Shown here piece by piece: positions 8,652 to 16,879 of a DNA stretch of 64,000 nt (position 1 is the first letter of the stretch; every line of letters starts with the position of its first letter). The stretch lies in assembly GCF_015278125.1 (NCBI RefSeq), contig NZ_JADILO010000001.1:248001-312000 (forward strand). Direction: 5' to 3'. The position numbers were made by a program, and so were the translations under genes. Under the pieces are notes generated by a model. That model saw nothing but the letters and a program-made list of their open reading frames with translations. It was not told the DNA's origin and made no database searches. This stretch comes from Vibrio fluminensis (GTDB lineage: Bacteria; Pseudomonadota; Gammaproteobacteria; Enterobacterales; Vibrionaceae).

Positions 8652-9932
8652 CTAGGTTAACAATTTAGTTAAACCATCCAAATAAGGACCAACAATAGGA
8701 CCAAGAACAGTCATATGATTTGAAAGAATTGACATGAATGAAGTGTACTTAACTCTATAGTTGTCAGTACCTCGAGCTTGCTGCATTTCGCCCACAAGAT
8801 TAATAACTTGTTCAGCTTCTTGCAATTGGTCTTTAACCTTACGAAGATCTTCAATTAGCTTAACAAAAAGCTCGTCATTTTTACCATTAAACTCAGCAAA
8901 CTGTGTTACGTTAGTACCTCCATTTGAAATGTTTTGAACAGTACCACCATGAATATTAGTATTGTATATATTAGTCATATTTTCCCGTTTTGTTAGAGAT
9001 GGATCATTTTGTGGTTGAGTTAATTCCATCTTTGTAGCCAAAAGAATTTTTAGTTTGAATTCTTTTATAAGTAGTTCAAATGTATTTTTTGCTGTCACAC
9101 TATGTTGTATTACAAGTTCGGGATTGTTTATTAATTTTCCTATTTCTCTATAGTAATCAGCATTATGAAAAACATTTTCATCATTCAGACTTTTAGACAG
9201 AACAATTGAAAGCTCTAATAAATTTGCAATGCTCTTGAATTTTCTAATTGTTTCTTTGTCTTGATTTAAATAAATTGGAACTATATGCAACAAACCCTGT
9301 CTATCAACTAAAGCTCGACTTGCATTTAGCTGATGCTCAGAGTTTTTTTCAATTACACTTTTGACAATATTAATATTCGCACCAGAGTGCCTGGTTAATA
9401 TTTCAACAGATTGTTCTTCCGATATGCATACCTGATCATTATTTTCATATATAATCGTGCATGGATATGATTTGATTGAACTTATCGATTTAAAACCTTT
9501 GAGCTTTCCTGATTTTATTAATCCTCCAGCAGCGAGAACTAACTTATTAACATTTGATTGCTTAGTTAAGTTTTGAAGTAATGCAATGTCATCATATTCA
9601 CAAGGAACTGCATTTTTTAAGGAAACAGTCAATACAACATAACCTTCTACATAGTAGTGAATATTGATATTGACTTCGTTATCAGTAAATTTATATGGAA
9701 ACTTTTTGCCAGAGAAGCCTAGTTGTTCCCTAAACTTGGAAAGAGCTTTATGAAAAGCCACCGTAGGTTGCAACACAATTGGTCGAAATGCTAGCTTTTC
9801 GATACCTCCAATCGCTCTTAGGAAGTTGTTACCCGTCAAGCAATTAAACAATTTGTTGGAGGAGATGTAATTAGCCTCGCTTTCCGCAAGTGGAATTACC
9901 ACTTTCCAAGCTTGCTTAACTTCGTAATTCAT
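8652..9932 (-). CDS. Hypothetical island protein
   Basis: I do not recognise this 426-residue protein. The first 330 residues look globular, without membrane segments. Residues near 335-355 form a polar Asn/Gly-rich linker (IHGGTVQNISNGGTNV). It is followed by an amphipathic helix of about 35 residues and a hydrophobic, helix-like end. A flexible Gly/Asn linker between a sensor-like body and a small helical tail is seen in some abortive-infection proteins, but no family can be named. The start is ATG 9932. The longer frame to 10025 only runs through the tRNA-like element and is rejected. Confidence 0.5.
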   Translation of the reverse strand: MNYEVKQAWKVVIPLAESEANYISSNKLFNCLTGNNFLRAIGGIEKLAFRPIVLQPTVAFHKALSKFREQLGFSGKKFPYKFTDNEVNINIHYYVEGYVVLTVSLKNAVPCEYDDIALLQNLTKQSNVNKLVLAAGGLIKSGKLKGFKSISSIKSYPCTIIYENNDQVCISEEQSVEILTRHSGANINIVKSVIEKNSEHQLNASRALVDRQGLLHIVPIYLNQDKETIRKFKSIANLLELSIVLSKSLNDENVFHNADYYREIGKLINNPELVIQHSVTAKNTFELLIKEFKLKILLATKMELTQPQNDPSLTKRENMTNIYNTNIHGGTVQNISNGGTNVTQFAEFNGKNDELFVKLIEDLRKVKDQLQEAEQVINLVGEMQQARGTDNYRVKYTSFMSILSNHMTVLGPIVGPYLDGLTKLLT

Positions 9933-9948
9933 AGCAGATCCTCTTGGG

Positions 9949-10021
9949 CTGAGGGAGAGGGAATCGAACCCCCCCTGACGCTGCGATATTTCAACAGCGG
10001 TACGCACCTTGCGATCCCTCA
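9949..10021 (-). other. tRNA-like element
   Basis: Read on the minus strand, this 73-base segment has a perfect 7-bp acceptor stem (TGAGGGA/TCCCTCA). It also has a 5-bp T stem (GGGGG/CCCTC with one G-T pair) and the canonical loop TTCGATT directly abutting the acceptor strand. Total length is exactly that of a class I tRNA without CCA. The middle does not fold normally: no 5-bp anticodon stem with a 7-base loop exists. The best pairing is CGCTG/CAGCG with an 11-base loop, and the D arm is poor. No encoded CCA follows. It may be a decayed tRNA, a tRNA mimic or an attachment-site relic. Confidence 0.45.
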
Positions 10022-10724
10022 ACATCGCATTGAATTATATCGATTATTTTATTTGTGTAAAGCCTCAAGCTGGCTTTTATATCGAACCATCAAAAAATGA
10101 AACTAATTAATTAATAGTGTAAAAATAATAGCCTACTTTGTAATAATGAAGTGATTTAAGTAGCATGTTAATGAATACAAACCTTAAGTAAATTATCCGC
10201 TCTCTTCGAAGGTGGTTTTACTTCAAGTCCCCTAGAAGGGTCTCATAAACTGGTGCGATGTGTCTATTTCATGCTGATGGACAAGGCGGTGTTTTATAAG
10301 AAACGATTTTTACCCCAATAAGTCGCACAATGAAGTGAACTGTTGTTACTCAGGCTGTTTTGCAGCCCAATGCCACTAGAGCCCACAACGACAAGCAAAG
10401 CGACACGGCTTTGCCCTTGATGTCAGCATGAAGTAATGTGCATGGGGATCACTCGAGCGAGGTAGCCGAAAGGCATTGATAATAAGGCGAATGTCCATCA
10501 TGAAAATGAGGAGATGCAGCACATAGAACAGGTAATATAAAACAGTTAACTCATTGATAAGGTGAAACTCTCTGCCTTGCAATGACTGCGCTCGCCTTAA
10601 GAAAAACGCTAAGGCAAGCCACCCTTCTAGAGCAGATCGAACAATTTAGAGGATCGGGCTTGTTCAACACTTCGGATTTAACGCTGGCTGCGCAGCGCTT
10701 AATCCTTATTTGTTATGTAAATTT
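10022..10724. other. Gene-free stretch with short hairpins
   Basis: No convincing gene is present in these 700 bases. Short hairpins occur, such as GCAAAGC/GCTTTGC near 10395-10415, GCCTTA/TAAGGC near 10593-10615 and TTAACGCTG/CAGCGCTTAA near 10680-10705. Its composition is unlike the surrounding AT-rich genes from about 10370 on. It may be a remnant of older cassettes or insertions. Confidence 0.4.
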
Positions 10725-11339
10725 TCACACCACTTGCATGCCCTCTCTGACATGCGAAGGCAGGTGATCTAGCCATTCTATTTGTTGATTCGCATCATTA
10801 AAATGAACAAGAATAGTTGATGAAATCATAACTGTCTCAAGGTCTAAGCCTATGTCCTTTTCAGAGACTAAGCCATCATTATAGTCTTTTAAAAAATCTA
10901 GGTAAGCGTGAACAATTTTATTGTAATCTACTTCAGTTGAAAATTTCGGTACAAGTAGTTTAAACCGACGCCCTAAGTCAGCATCCGAATAAATTGAGAA
11001 AGCTGATGAATAATGGTTATTGGAGCTAATTTTCCCTTCTGTTCCCGCGAATACAGGTTCTATTCTTGGTTTTCTCAGCGTTTTCACACACAAACCAGAC
11101 ATTTTATTCTTAATGATCTGATAAAGATCTTTACCAACCTCACTTAAGAAACCAGCAGAAATCCCAGCTACTATAGTCGTCGGTATCAGCCATTCGTTAC
11201 AAGCATAGAACCCTGATTCTGGTCTCGATAACACTACGGATGGAACACCAATTTTAGATAATTCATCTGAAAAATTATCATAAGCTTCATCATGTTGAGA
11301 CTCAACATAGAATAAATAAACACCATCAGGAAACTGCAT
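10725..11339 (-). CDS. Hypothetical island protein
   Basis: This 204-residue protein is not recognised. Residues 50-80 (IPTTIVAGISAGFLSEVG then DLYQIIKNKM) could be a single membrane-associated helix followed by a basic amphipathic segment. The rest is mixed alpha/beta with no visible catalytic motif. The start is ATG 11339, preceded by GGAGGAAGA, a strong ribosome site. It stands alone between the gene-free stretch and the recombinase gene. Upstream, at 11365-11400, lies a perfect 11-bp inverted repeat that could be its operator. Confidence 0.45.
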   Translation of the reverse strand: MQFPDGVYLFYVESQHDEAYDNFSDELSKIGVPSVVLSRPESGFYACNEWLIPTTIVAGISAGFLSEVGKDLYQIIKNKMSGLCVKTLRKPRIEPVFAGTEGKISSNNHYSSAFSIYSDADLGRRFKLLVPKFSTEVDYNKIVHAYLDFLKDYNDGLVSEKDIGLDLETVMISSTILVHFNDANQQIEWLDHLPSHVREGMQVV

Positions 11340-11364
11340 TCTTCCTCCATTTCCATAACGCTTT

Positions 11365-11400
11365 ATAGACGGAATTACTCTATGTTTGCATTCCGTCTAT
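11365..11400. repeat. Inverted repeat, 11-bp arms
   Basis: ATAGACGGAAT (11365-11375) and ATTCCGTCTAT (11390-11400) are perfect complements separated by 14 bases. They lie 26 bases upstream of the start at 11339. No T run follows on either strand, so an operator is more likely than a terminator. Confidence 0.7.
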
Positions 11401-11706
11401 GATGCTTCCATTAAATATGAAACTCAATAGGTATCAAACTGTAATGTGAATCGACAAAGAGTTCCAGGTTAGAATTACGGAAAAATTTCGTCTAAGTGCC
11501 CAAAGTACGGATTAGATTAATTTGATCTATTGCAGTACTGATTGGTCAATTCGTCGGTCTACGAAGGTTCTAGGCATTTGCGAGCTAGCTTTTTGAGCAA
11601 GCACTAATGTTACGGGAGCAATAACCACGTCCCAATAGTTTTAAAAATATGAGAGGCTTACAATTTACCGACACGACTGTAAGACTCTCACCACGAAGAA
11701 AATAAC

Positions 11707-13563
11707 TTATTCATTTGATTCCATATGCTCCGCTATAGCTGTAGTCATAAACTCAGCAAAATCAGATGCGAACCAAAGGTTCTCTGGCGCATTAACACCG
11801 TCGATTATGTCCGTTTTACATATCTCCATTAGTGCTTCATAGCCATACTTGTTCCAATTTTGCAGTTGCTGTTCAGTAAAGCTCCCTCTAGCATCATTAG
11901 AGAATTCATCGCAAATGCGTGTAAAAAGCAATTGATTTGATGTCGCACTAACGAAAATTGAAAGCTGGCGATTTGAATAGAAGTCAACATCAATTACATG
12001 CACTCGGTCATTACCAAAAATATTGCTATAGCCATAGTCACTGAGATTTTTCGCTTCCATATGAACATCTAGCTTTCTGATTGCTTTAACTAAAATGTCT
12101 TTTATAAAACGTCGCTCTTCATGATTTTCGTAATTTCTTGCGGCATTCACTTTGTGGATGAACTCTTTAACCGCGTCTGCGCTAATATCGTATGTTTCAA
12201 CTTCTTCGATTTTACTAGCTAGCTGCTCTTTTTCTTCTTCAAGCTTTTTATACTCTGCTTTCTGCCTTGTTCGCACATTAGAGTCTGTGATGATCGTTAA
12301 TGTGTCTAAAACATTCCTGATTTGAACATCTATCTCAGCTATTTGCTCTTCAACTGTTATTTTCTGTTTTTCTAGTTGCTCCGTATCAATCAAACCGTAG
12401 TCAATGTGGCGCGATACCGAGACTAAAAACGCATCTTCTAAGTAATCTTGAATGATGCTTTTACAACAATTTGCGGTTTCTTTATGTGTACTACAATGCA
12501 AACGACGTCGAATCCGATTTTTTTGCCGCTGCGGCTGGGAGCCAATGCTTCGTTGACATTTTCCACATACCGATTTCTTTCCATAATCTGTAAGCAAATA
12601 AACCATTCCCCCTCCCCTTATACTTTTGTCACCCCTCATCGCACTGTGTTTTCTCTTCTTTATTGCTCGGATAGCGTCATATTGATCTTTCGTTATTAAG
12701 GCTGGGTAATAATTTTCAAGACAGTACTTTTCCGTTTCTTCGTTCCCATCGCTTAGATATTTGAGTACAAATTCTTTTCGCCCACACAATGCTGCGTTAT
12801 CTAAAATCGTTGAAATAGTAGAAACACCCCACATTGATCCACCTTTTGGCGCTTTTATGCTTCTACGGTGTAATTCTTTGCTTATTTCTCTTAGTCCAAG
12901 ACTCTGATTTAAATAAAGATCTACAATTAGCAGGGCAACGTCGGCTTGGTCATTTAAACGAAACTTTGTCTTTGAACATGCTTCCATTGAAACCTTTCGC
13001 TCGATCCAAAAGGGAATACTTCCTGCAACGTCAGCAACTTCACCGCTGTTAAACTTCGCAATTTCCGCTTGTATAAAATCTATTGAGCGTTGCTGCTTAA
13101 CTAGTGATTCATTATGTGCACGCACCATCTCTAAAATAGACAAAATCATTGTTCCAAGGGGATCTTGGGCAAAAGTTTGCTTGTTATAAACTCGCTTATC
13201 TAACGTCGTTATAACCGTAATATCTGATTGTACTAGAGCGGATAACGTCGATTGCGCAATCATCGGACTTTCCCTGCTTAAACGATCTAGGGACTCCACT
13301 AGCAATATCGAACCAGCCGCTACATAGCTCTCTTCGACCAATTTTAGAAATACACCGAAAGCACCTCGCGATTTGTGCTGTGCATGGAAAGCAGAAAATC
13401 CTTTATCAGTCATTACCAAATCTTGATTGATCTCCAGCCCATGTTCTTTGGCAACTTTTAAAGCAAACTTATCTTGGCGTGCAATCGAACGTCCGTGTTC
13501 TTGCTCTATATTTGAGAAACGTCGATACGAGTATACTTGAGGCTTGGCACTAGCTATCAGCAT
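11707..13563 (-). CDS. Large serine recombinase (element integrase)
   Basis: This enzyme would integrate and excise the element by serine-based strand exchange. The 618 residues start with the resolvase catalytic domain. YSYRRFS places the nucleophile at S17, SIARQ lies at 26-30, and the conserved DRLSR arginine motif at 93-97. A recombinase domain follows (about 170-290). A zinc ribbon comes next, with CGKC near 333 and a second Cys cluster (HCSTHKETANCC) near 355. A coiled coil at about 385-450 is typical of large serine integrases. The start is ATG 13563 with GGAGG seven bases upstream. It lies next to the interrupted M32 gene, as expected for the integrase of this element. Confidence 0.92.
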   Translation of the reverse strand: MLIASAKPQVYSYRRFSNIEQEHGRSIARQDKFALKVAKEHGLEINQDLVMTDKGFSAFHAQHKSRGAFGVFLKLVEESYVAAGSILLVESLDRLSRESPMIAQSTLSALVQSDITVITTLDKRVYNKQTFAQDPLGTMILSILEMVRAHNESLVKQQRSIDFIQAEIAKFNSGEVADVAGSIPFWIERKVSMEACSKTKFRLNDQADVALLIVDLYLNQSLGLREISKELHRRSIKAPKGGSMWGVSTISTILDNAALCGRKEFVLKYLSDGNEETEKYCLENYYPALITKDQYDAIRAIKKRKHSAMRGDKSIRGGGMVYLLTDYGKKSVCGKCQRSIGSQPQRQKNRIRRRLHCSTHKETANCCKSIIQDYLEDAFLVSVSRHIDYGLIDTEQLEKQKITVEEQIAEIDVQIRNVLDTLTIITDSNVRTRQKAEYKKLEEEKEQLASKIEEVETYDISADAVKEFIHKVNAARNYENHEERRFIKDILVKAIRKLDVHMEAKNLSDYGYSNIFGNDRVHVIDVDFYSNRQLSIFVSATSNQLLFTRICDEFSNDARGSFTEQQLQNWNKYGYEALMEICKTDIIDGVNAPENLWFASDFAEFMTTAIAEHMESNE

Positions 13564-13849
13564 TCCAGTACCTCCGTGAATACCGCAACAACTTCAAATT
13601 CTCTTCTAAACACGCCATGCTTGCGGAACATCGAGGAGCGTAACGAGTATATCGCCAGGATTAAATTAATGTATTTAGTGTTGTTGTGTTGCTTCATGGA
13701 TCCTCCCATTAATGAAAAACATTACTGAGAGCTTTTGAAAAGGAGCGAATTGGAACCGCTCAAATAACGTACTATTGCAAACTCTCAATTGTCAACAGAG
13801 ACTCGTAAGATCGCTGTTTGAGTACAGAGTAAGTATGAGTGTTCATTAA

Positions 13850-14119
13850 AGGGATGGCGCATTCGGTTACTTCCCAAGTTACACACTAGGCGCAATGTAT
13901 GCGGCACAGTTTATGGCAGCGATGAAGCAATCGGTAGATGTCGAAGCCGCGATTCGCTCTGGCGACCTCACTCCAATCTTCACTTGGTTAGGTGATAACA
14001 TTTGGAGTAAAGGCAGCCTACTTACCACCGATGAGCTAGTGAAAGGCGCAACCGGTGAGACATTAAACGCAAAATACTTCCAAGATCATTTGAGAAGTCG
14101 TTACCTAAATAACGCATAA
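13850..14119 (+). pseudogene. 3' fragment of M32 (Taq-type) carboxypeptidase
   Basis: From 13853 the frame reads DGAFGYFPSYTLGAMYAAQ and continues for 89 codons to a stop at 14119. This is the C-terminal end of M32 metallocarboxypeptidases, where G(Y)FP(T/S)YxLG and YAAQ are conserved. The HExxH zinc site and over 80 percent of the usual roughly 490 residues are missing. The frame closes at TAA 13847-13849, just where homology begins, next to the recombinase gene. The mobile element has therefore most likely split the gene, with the 5' part beyond the left edge. A normal terminator still follows. Confidence 0.85.
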
Positions 14120-14141
14120 TTGGATAACGCTTAGAAATTTA

Positions 14142-14177
14142 TTGCCTGATTGATGGAATCTTTCAGGCAATTTTTTT
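14142..14177 (+). terminator. Intrinsic terminator after the M32 fragment
   Basis: TTGCCTGA (14142-14149) pairs with TCAGGCAA (14163-14170), followed by seven T bases. It is the ancestral terminator of the disrupted carboxypeptidase gene. Confidence 0.85.
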
Positions 14178-14495
14178 CGATTTTTCTGTACGTTTAGTTG
14201 GATTATACGTCCCGCGTAAAGTCGTAGTGAACCCTGCAAGGCTGTCCAATCACTCTTTGTCTTGGCTAACATTTATGGAAAACAAGTAACCATGTTTCTT
14301 TGGCTTTGTCCGTCGATCTGAGGCGTTTTTGGACAAAAGTTCGTTAGAGTTAGTGCTTCAAAGCGTCTGCTTCGGATAACTTCAGTTAGGGGAAGTCGAA
14401 GTAGATGATTTGTTGTTCAAGAGTATTGGCTGCTAACACAGCCAGGAAATTGCTATTGCCTTTTGACCGTAGAAGGACTCGTATGTGTCAGATGG
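14178..14495. other. Gene-free stretch
   Basis: About 320 bases between the M32 terminator and the end of a leftward gene. I see no reading frame, terminator or clear repeat. The segment near 14250-14270 faintly resembles part of the hairpin at 16688-16729, but not enough to call a second copy. Confidence 0.4.
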
Positions 14496-15314
14496 CTATT
14501 CTTCGTCTGGGTCAAATGTGTATTCAGGGTAATAGTTGAGGACATTGTACATTTTAGGTTTGCCTCTTACAGTTTGAACCTCAACATCTACGACAAAAGC
14601 AAGCTCTTGCCAAGGCTTACCTAACGATGGATCTGGATGTAACATTGCCTCTTTTAGTGCGTTGTTTTCAAAGATAACTTTTAAAGCCGATTTTGAAATG
14701 TCATCGATGATTGCTTTGTTGCCTGTGTCTGAATTGGGGTCAAACTTGGTTTGATACCAATACATTACCTTTTTTAGATGTTTGTTCTCTTGGGGAGTAT
14801 CAATATCTTCAACTAAACGACCGATGCGGTTTTGTATTGCAGCTGCTTCAGTGGAATTGAGAATGAACTGATTGATAACCTTACCGCCGTCTGAAACATT
14901 TATGTTCATTTGCGAACCATGATCTTTAGCAATTGGCTCTACAATTTTGTTCCACTCTTGCAAATCTTGTTTGGTCATTTCTTTGGGAGGTTGAGTAGTA
15001 TTACCTAGTAACCAGTTACAAGTGTTTTGCACTACAGTTGCCCATTGAGCTAAAGAACCTCCCTCCCAAATTAACGGAACTATAGGGGCTGCCTGTGAAA
15101 CTAGCTCTACAACAATTGATCCTTTTCTCACTTCTTTAATAAGCAATTCCGAACCAACATCTGTTAATACATCGGTCTCTGACTCCACAAATTTGTGGAA
15201 CTGCTTGTTGAACGATAACAAAGACAAAGAAAGATCTTCAAGTCCGACAGGAAGCTTATTATCAATTGTGATCTCTAACTTTTTCGAAAAGTCTATTTCT
15301 ATTATATTCGACAT
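14496..15314 (-). CDS. Hypothetical accessory protein
   Basis: This 272-residue protein is not recognised. It starts with a beta-rich segment (IIEIDFSKKLEITID). A strand-turn-strand LLIKEVRKGSIVVELVSQ near 57-74 is followed by a hydrophobic stretch near 75-95 that could touch the membrane. The C-terminal half is acidic and contains an alternating region (about 235-265, ending YPEYTFDPDEE). No catalytic motif is visible. The ribosome site is weak. A candidate attC recombination site lies 13 bases upstream of its start and separates it from the PIN-like gene, so it may be an integron-type cassette. Confidence 0.5.
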   Translation of the reverse strand: MSNIIEIDFSKKLEITIDNKLPVGLEDLSLSLLSFNKQFHKFVESETDVLTDVGSELLIKEVRKGSIVVELVSQAAPIVPLIWEGGSLAQWATVVQNTCNWLLGNTTQPPKEMTKQDLQEWNKIVEPIAKDHGSQMNINVSDGGKVINQFILNSTEAAAIQNRIGRLVEDIDTPQENKHLKKVMYWYQTKFDPNSDTGNKAIIDDISKSALKVIFENNALKEAMLHPDPSLGKPWQELAFVVDVEVQTVRGKPKMYNVLNYYPEYTFDPDEE

Positions 15315-15326
15315 TATTGACTAACT

Positions 15327-15399
15327 ATTTAACGCCGCGCTTTGCGGCTGGTTTTGAGCGTGTCGGACAAATAGTCCGACAACAGCGCTTTGGTTAAAT
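15327..15399 (-). other. Candidate integron attC site
   Basis: The outer 7-mers ATTTAAC (15327-15333) and GTTAAAT (15393-15399) are perfect complements and match the RYYYAAC/GTTRRRY core boxes. Inside them, GCGCTTTG pairs with CAACAGCGC as eight base pairs leaving one bulged C, like the extrahelical base of attC L boxes. The centre holds TGTCGGAC/GTCCGACA. Total length is 73 bp, within the attC range. It lies 9 bases after the stop of the PIN-like gene, where a cassette attC should be. The spacers between boxes (3 and 4 bases) are shorter than usual, and no integron integrase is in the window. Confidence 0.45.
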
Positions 15400-15408
15400 G
15401 CTATATTG

Positions 15409-16236
15409 TTACTCATCACTAGGGTAACTCGCACGGTGAGCCTCATCTATAATTATCAGATTTTCAATAAGTTCATTCTCGGCGTCTTCCATCTCTTTAG
15501 TCACAGCCGCATGCACAATTTTCAAGCCCTCAGAGAGCTTATTTGTAAGATGGATTTTTCTCTTTCGGCTTACTCGCTGACTAAACTCTTGCTTTAACCA
15601 GTCATTGAGATACGACTTATCCTTATAGATGGAGCCAAAGTCCTCATCACGTGTAACAATTACAATATCCTTTCCACTTTCCATTGAACAATTTACAACC
15701 CATTCCCAATTAACTGCATCACCAATTGAAGTGTCATTCTGTTTACGGGGTGGATAACCAAGAACGAAACGTTTTTTTGCAAGATCGCGTATCTTAAAAC
15801 GAATCTTTGCATCTCTGTTTAAGTTATATGGTGATGAATGCTTAAATACACGCTGCAAAGATTGGTAAACAGGATCATTTTGACTTGGATTACTTAGAAT
15901 TTTTTGAATTTTCTCGTTAACTTTTCTATATTGCCCGTCAATCTCTTTTTTCTTCTTATCTATTGTTTGAGAAGCCTGAAAGCTTGCTAATAATGCTGGG
16001 GCGGACAGCTTTCCCCAATCAGGTTTAGAGAACTGATTTAAAGACTCTACAATTACCTTTTGTCTGTTTTTTTTGTATTCCATTTCCACCTGCGATCCAG
16101 TAATAATCCTGTCTTTGCAAGCTTCAATTTGCTCTAGGTATTTTATGCTTATGTCAGACTTCCTGATCCTATAGAAATCCAAAAGTATATTCGTATCAAT
16201 AAAAAGAAGTGCATCCATTTCTGGTTTCTTTGCCAT
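15409..16236 (-). CDS. PIN-like domain protein (DUF4935 type)
   Basis: PIN-like proteins are metal-dependent ribonucleases, often toxins or RNA-processing enzymes. The 275-residue product has LLFIDTNILLDFYR at about 10-23 (D14 and N16 of the first acidic motif). It also has GDAVNWEWVV near 178 and VIVTRDEDFG near 195, which together give the acidic metal site. A long charged helical insertion separates the first motif from the others, as in DUF4935 proteins. I use ATG 16236 (MAKKPEM) because AGGGAT lies six bases upstream; ATG 16254 has no such site. No antitoxin partner is recognisable. The candidate attC site just after its stop suggests it moved as a cassette. Confidence 0.7.
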   Translation of the reverse strand: MAKKPEMDALLFIDTNILLDFYRIRKSDISIKYLEQIEACKDRIITGSQVEMEYKKNRQKVIVESLNQFSKPDWGKLSAPALLASFQASQTIDKKKKEIDGQYRKVNEKIQKILSNPSQNDPVYQSLQRVFKHSSPYNLNRDAKIRFKIRDLAKKRFVLGYPPRKQNDTSIGDAVNWEWVVNCSMESGKDIVIVTRDEDFGSIYKDKSYLNDWLKQEFSQRVSRKRKIHLTNKLSEGLKIVHAAVTKEMEDAENELIENLIIIDEAHRASYPSDE

Positions 16237-16254
16237 GTGTATCCCTATAAGCAT

Positions 16255-16879
16255 TTAACAATTAATTGGATCCCAAAGTAAGTAATCCAACATCCCACAA
16301 TGGGATATTTCATGCATATGCCGAGCACTAAGGTTCAGCATAAGCACATGTTTTAATTAGATTATCATTATGTGCCCCAAAATCACGAACGAGAAAATAC
16401 AACAACATGGGATATTTCCATACAGATCACGTTTGGCATTAGAAAACCTATCGAAAATTCTCGGAAAGAGATGGATGCCGTTGGCTTTCGCTAGCAAGCA
16501 AAGGGGCAAATCTGAGTTACGACCATATCCGACATTAGTCGCTCATTTACTGACCAGAGGAGCCTTACAGACAGCCAAAATATGCATCATCCTAGGTAAG
16601 AATTCAGGACAGAATTTTTAGGATTTCGGCGTCGGGAACGCCTAAATCCGGCCGAACAACATCAAAGAAGCCAAAAGCGCCTTTCTGGTTACTCTTTGTC
16701 CTTTATTGATAGCCAAGACAAAGAGTAACTAAACCGCTGATGAAAAGATTCAAGAAATTGGAAGCCTTAAAAGCGGGTCATACCGACTCGTCCAACTAAT
16801 ATTCATCAACAAGCGAAACATACACAACATGAATTCGGTGAGGATGACAACACATGAACATAGACGTCAACGCTCCCAA
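16255..16879. other. Gene-free stretch with strong hairpins
   Basis: No gene is supported in these 625 bases. Two clear hairpins lie here: GGATTT-GGCGT/ACGCC-AAATCC (16621-16649) and the 13-bp inverted repeat at 16688-16729. An 83-codon frame at 16370-16621 has no ribosome site or recognisable domain and is not called. Confidence 0.5.
16688..16729. repeat. Perfect 13-bp inverted repeat
   Basis: GTTACTCTTTGTC (16688-16700) and GACAAAGAGTAAC (16717-16729) are perfect complements around a 16-base loop. No T run follows. From memory, hairpins with this core are scattered in Vibrio intergenic DNA; that cannot be confirmed here. Confidence 0.8.

Larger units (their letters stand above)
1..13849. 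mobile_element. Integrative mobile element, right-hand part (left end outside window)
   Basis: This block contains a MobV-type relaxase, a KfrA-like protein, unknown cargo genes and a large serine recombinase. The recombinase gene lies next to a 3' fragment of an M32 carboxypeptidase gene. A recombinase at the end of a block, beside a truncated host gene, is the usual layout of an element inserted by a large serine recombinase. The right boundary is placed where in-frame M32 homology begins, near 13850. The left boundary and the 5' part of the broken gene are not in the window. The region is visibly richer in A+T than the DNA from 17 kb onward. Confidence 0.7.

Noticed and set aside
9933..10025. 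N-terminal extension of the 8652-9932 gene
   Set aside because: The added residues are a translation of the tRNA-like element, and a proper ATG lies at 9932.
10376..10767. Two short frames on opposite strands
   Set aside because: Neither has a domain or a ribosome site, and both lie in hairpin-rich non-coding DNA.
13537..13728. 63-codon frame opposite the recombinase start
   Set aside because: It overlaps the recombinase ribosome site on the other strand and encodes nothing recognisable.
16370..16621. 83-codon open frame on the + strand
   Set aside because: There is no ribosome site or recognisable domain. It ends inside a hairpin and is probably chance.
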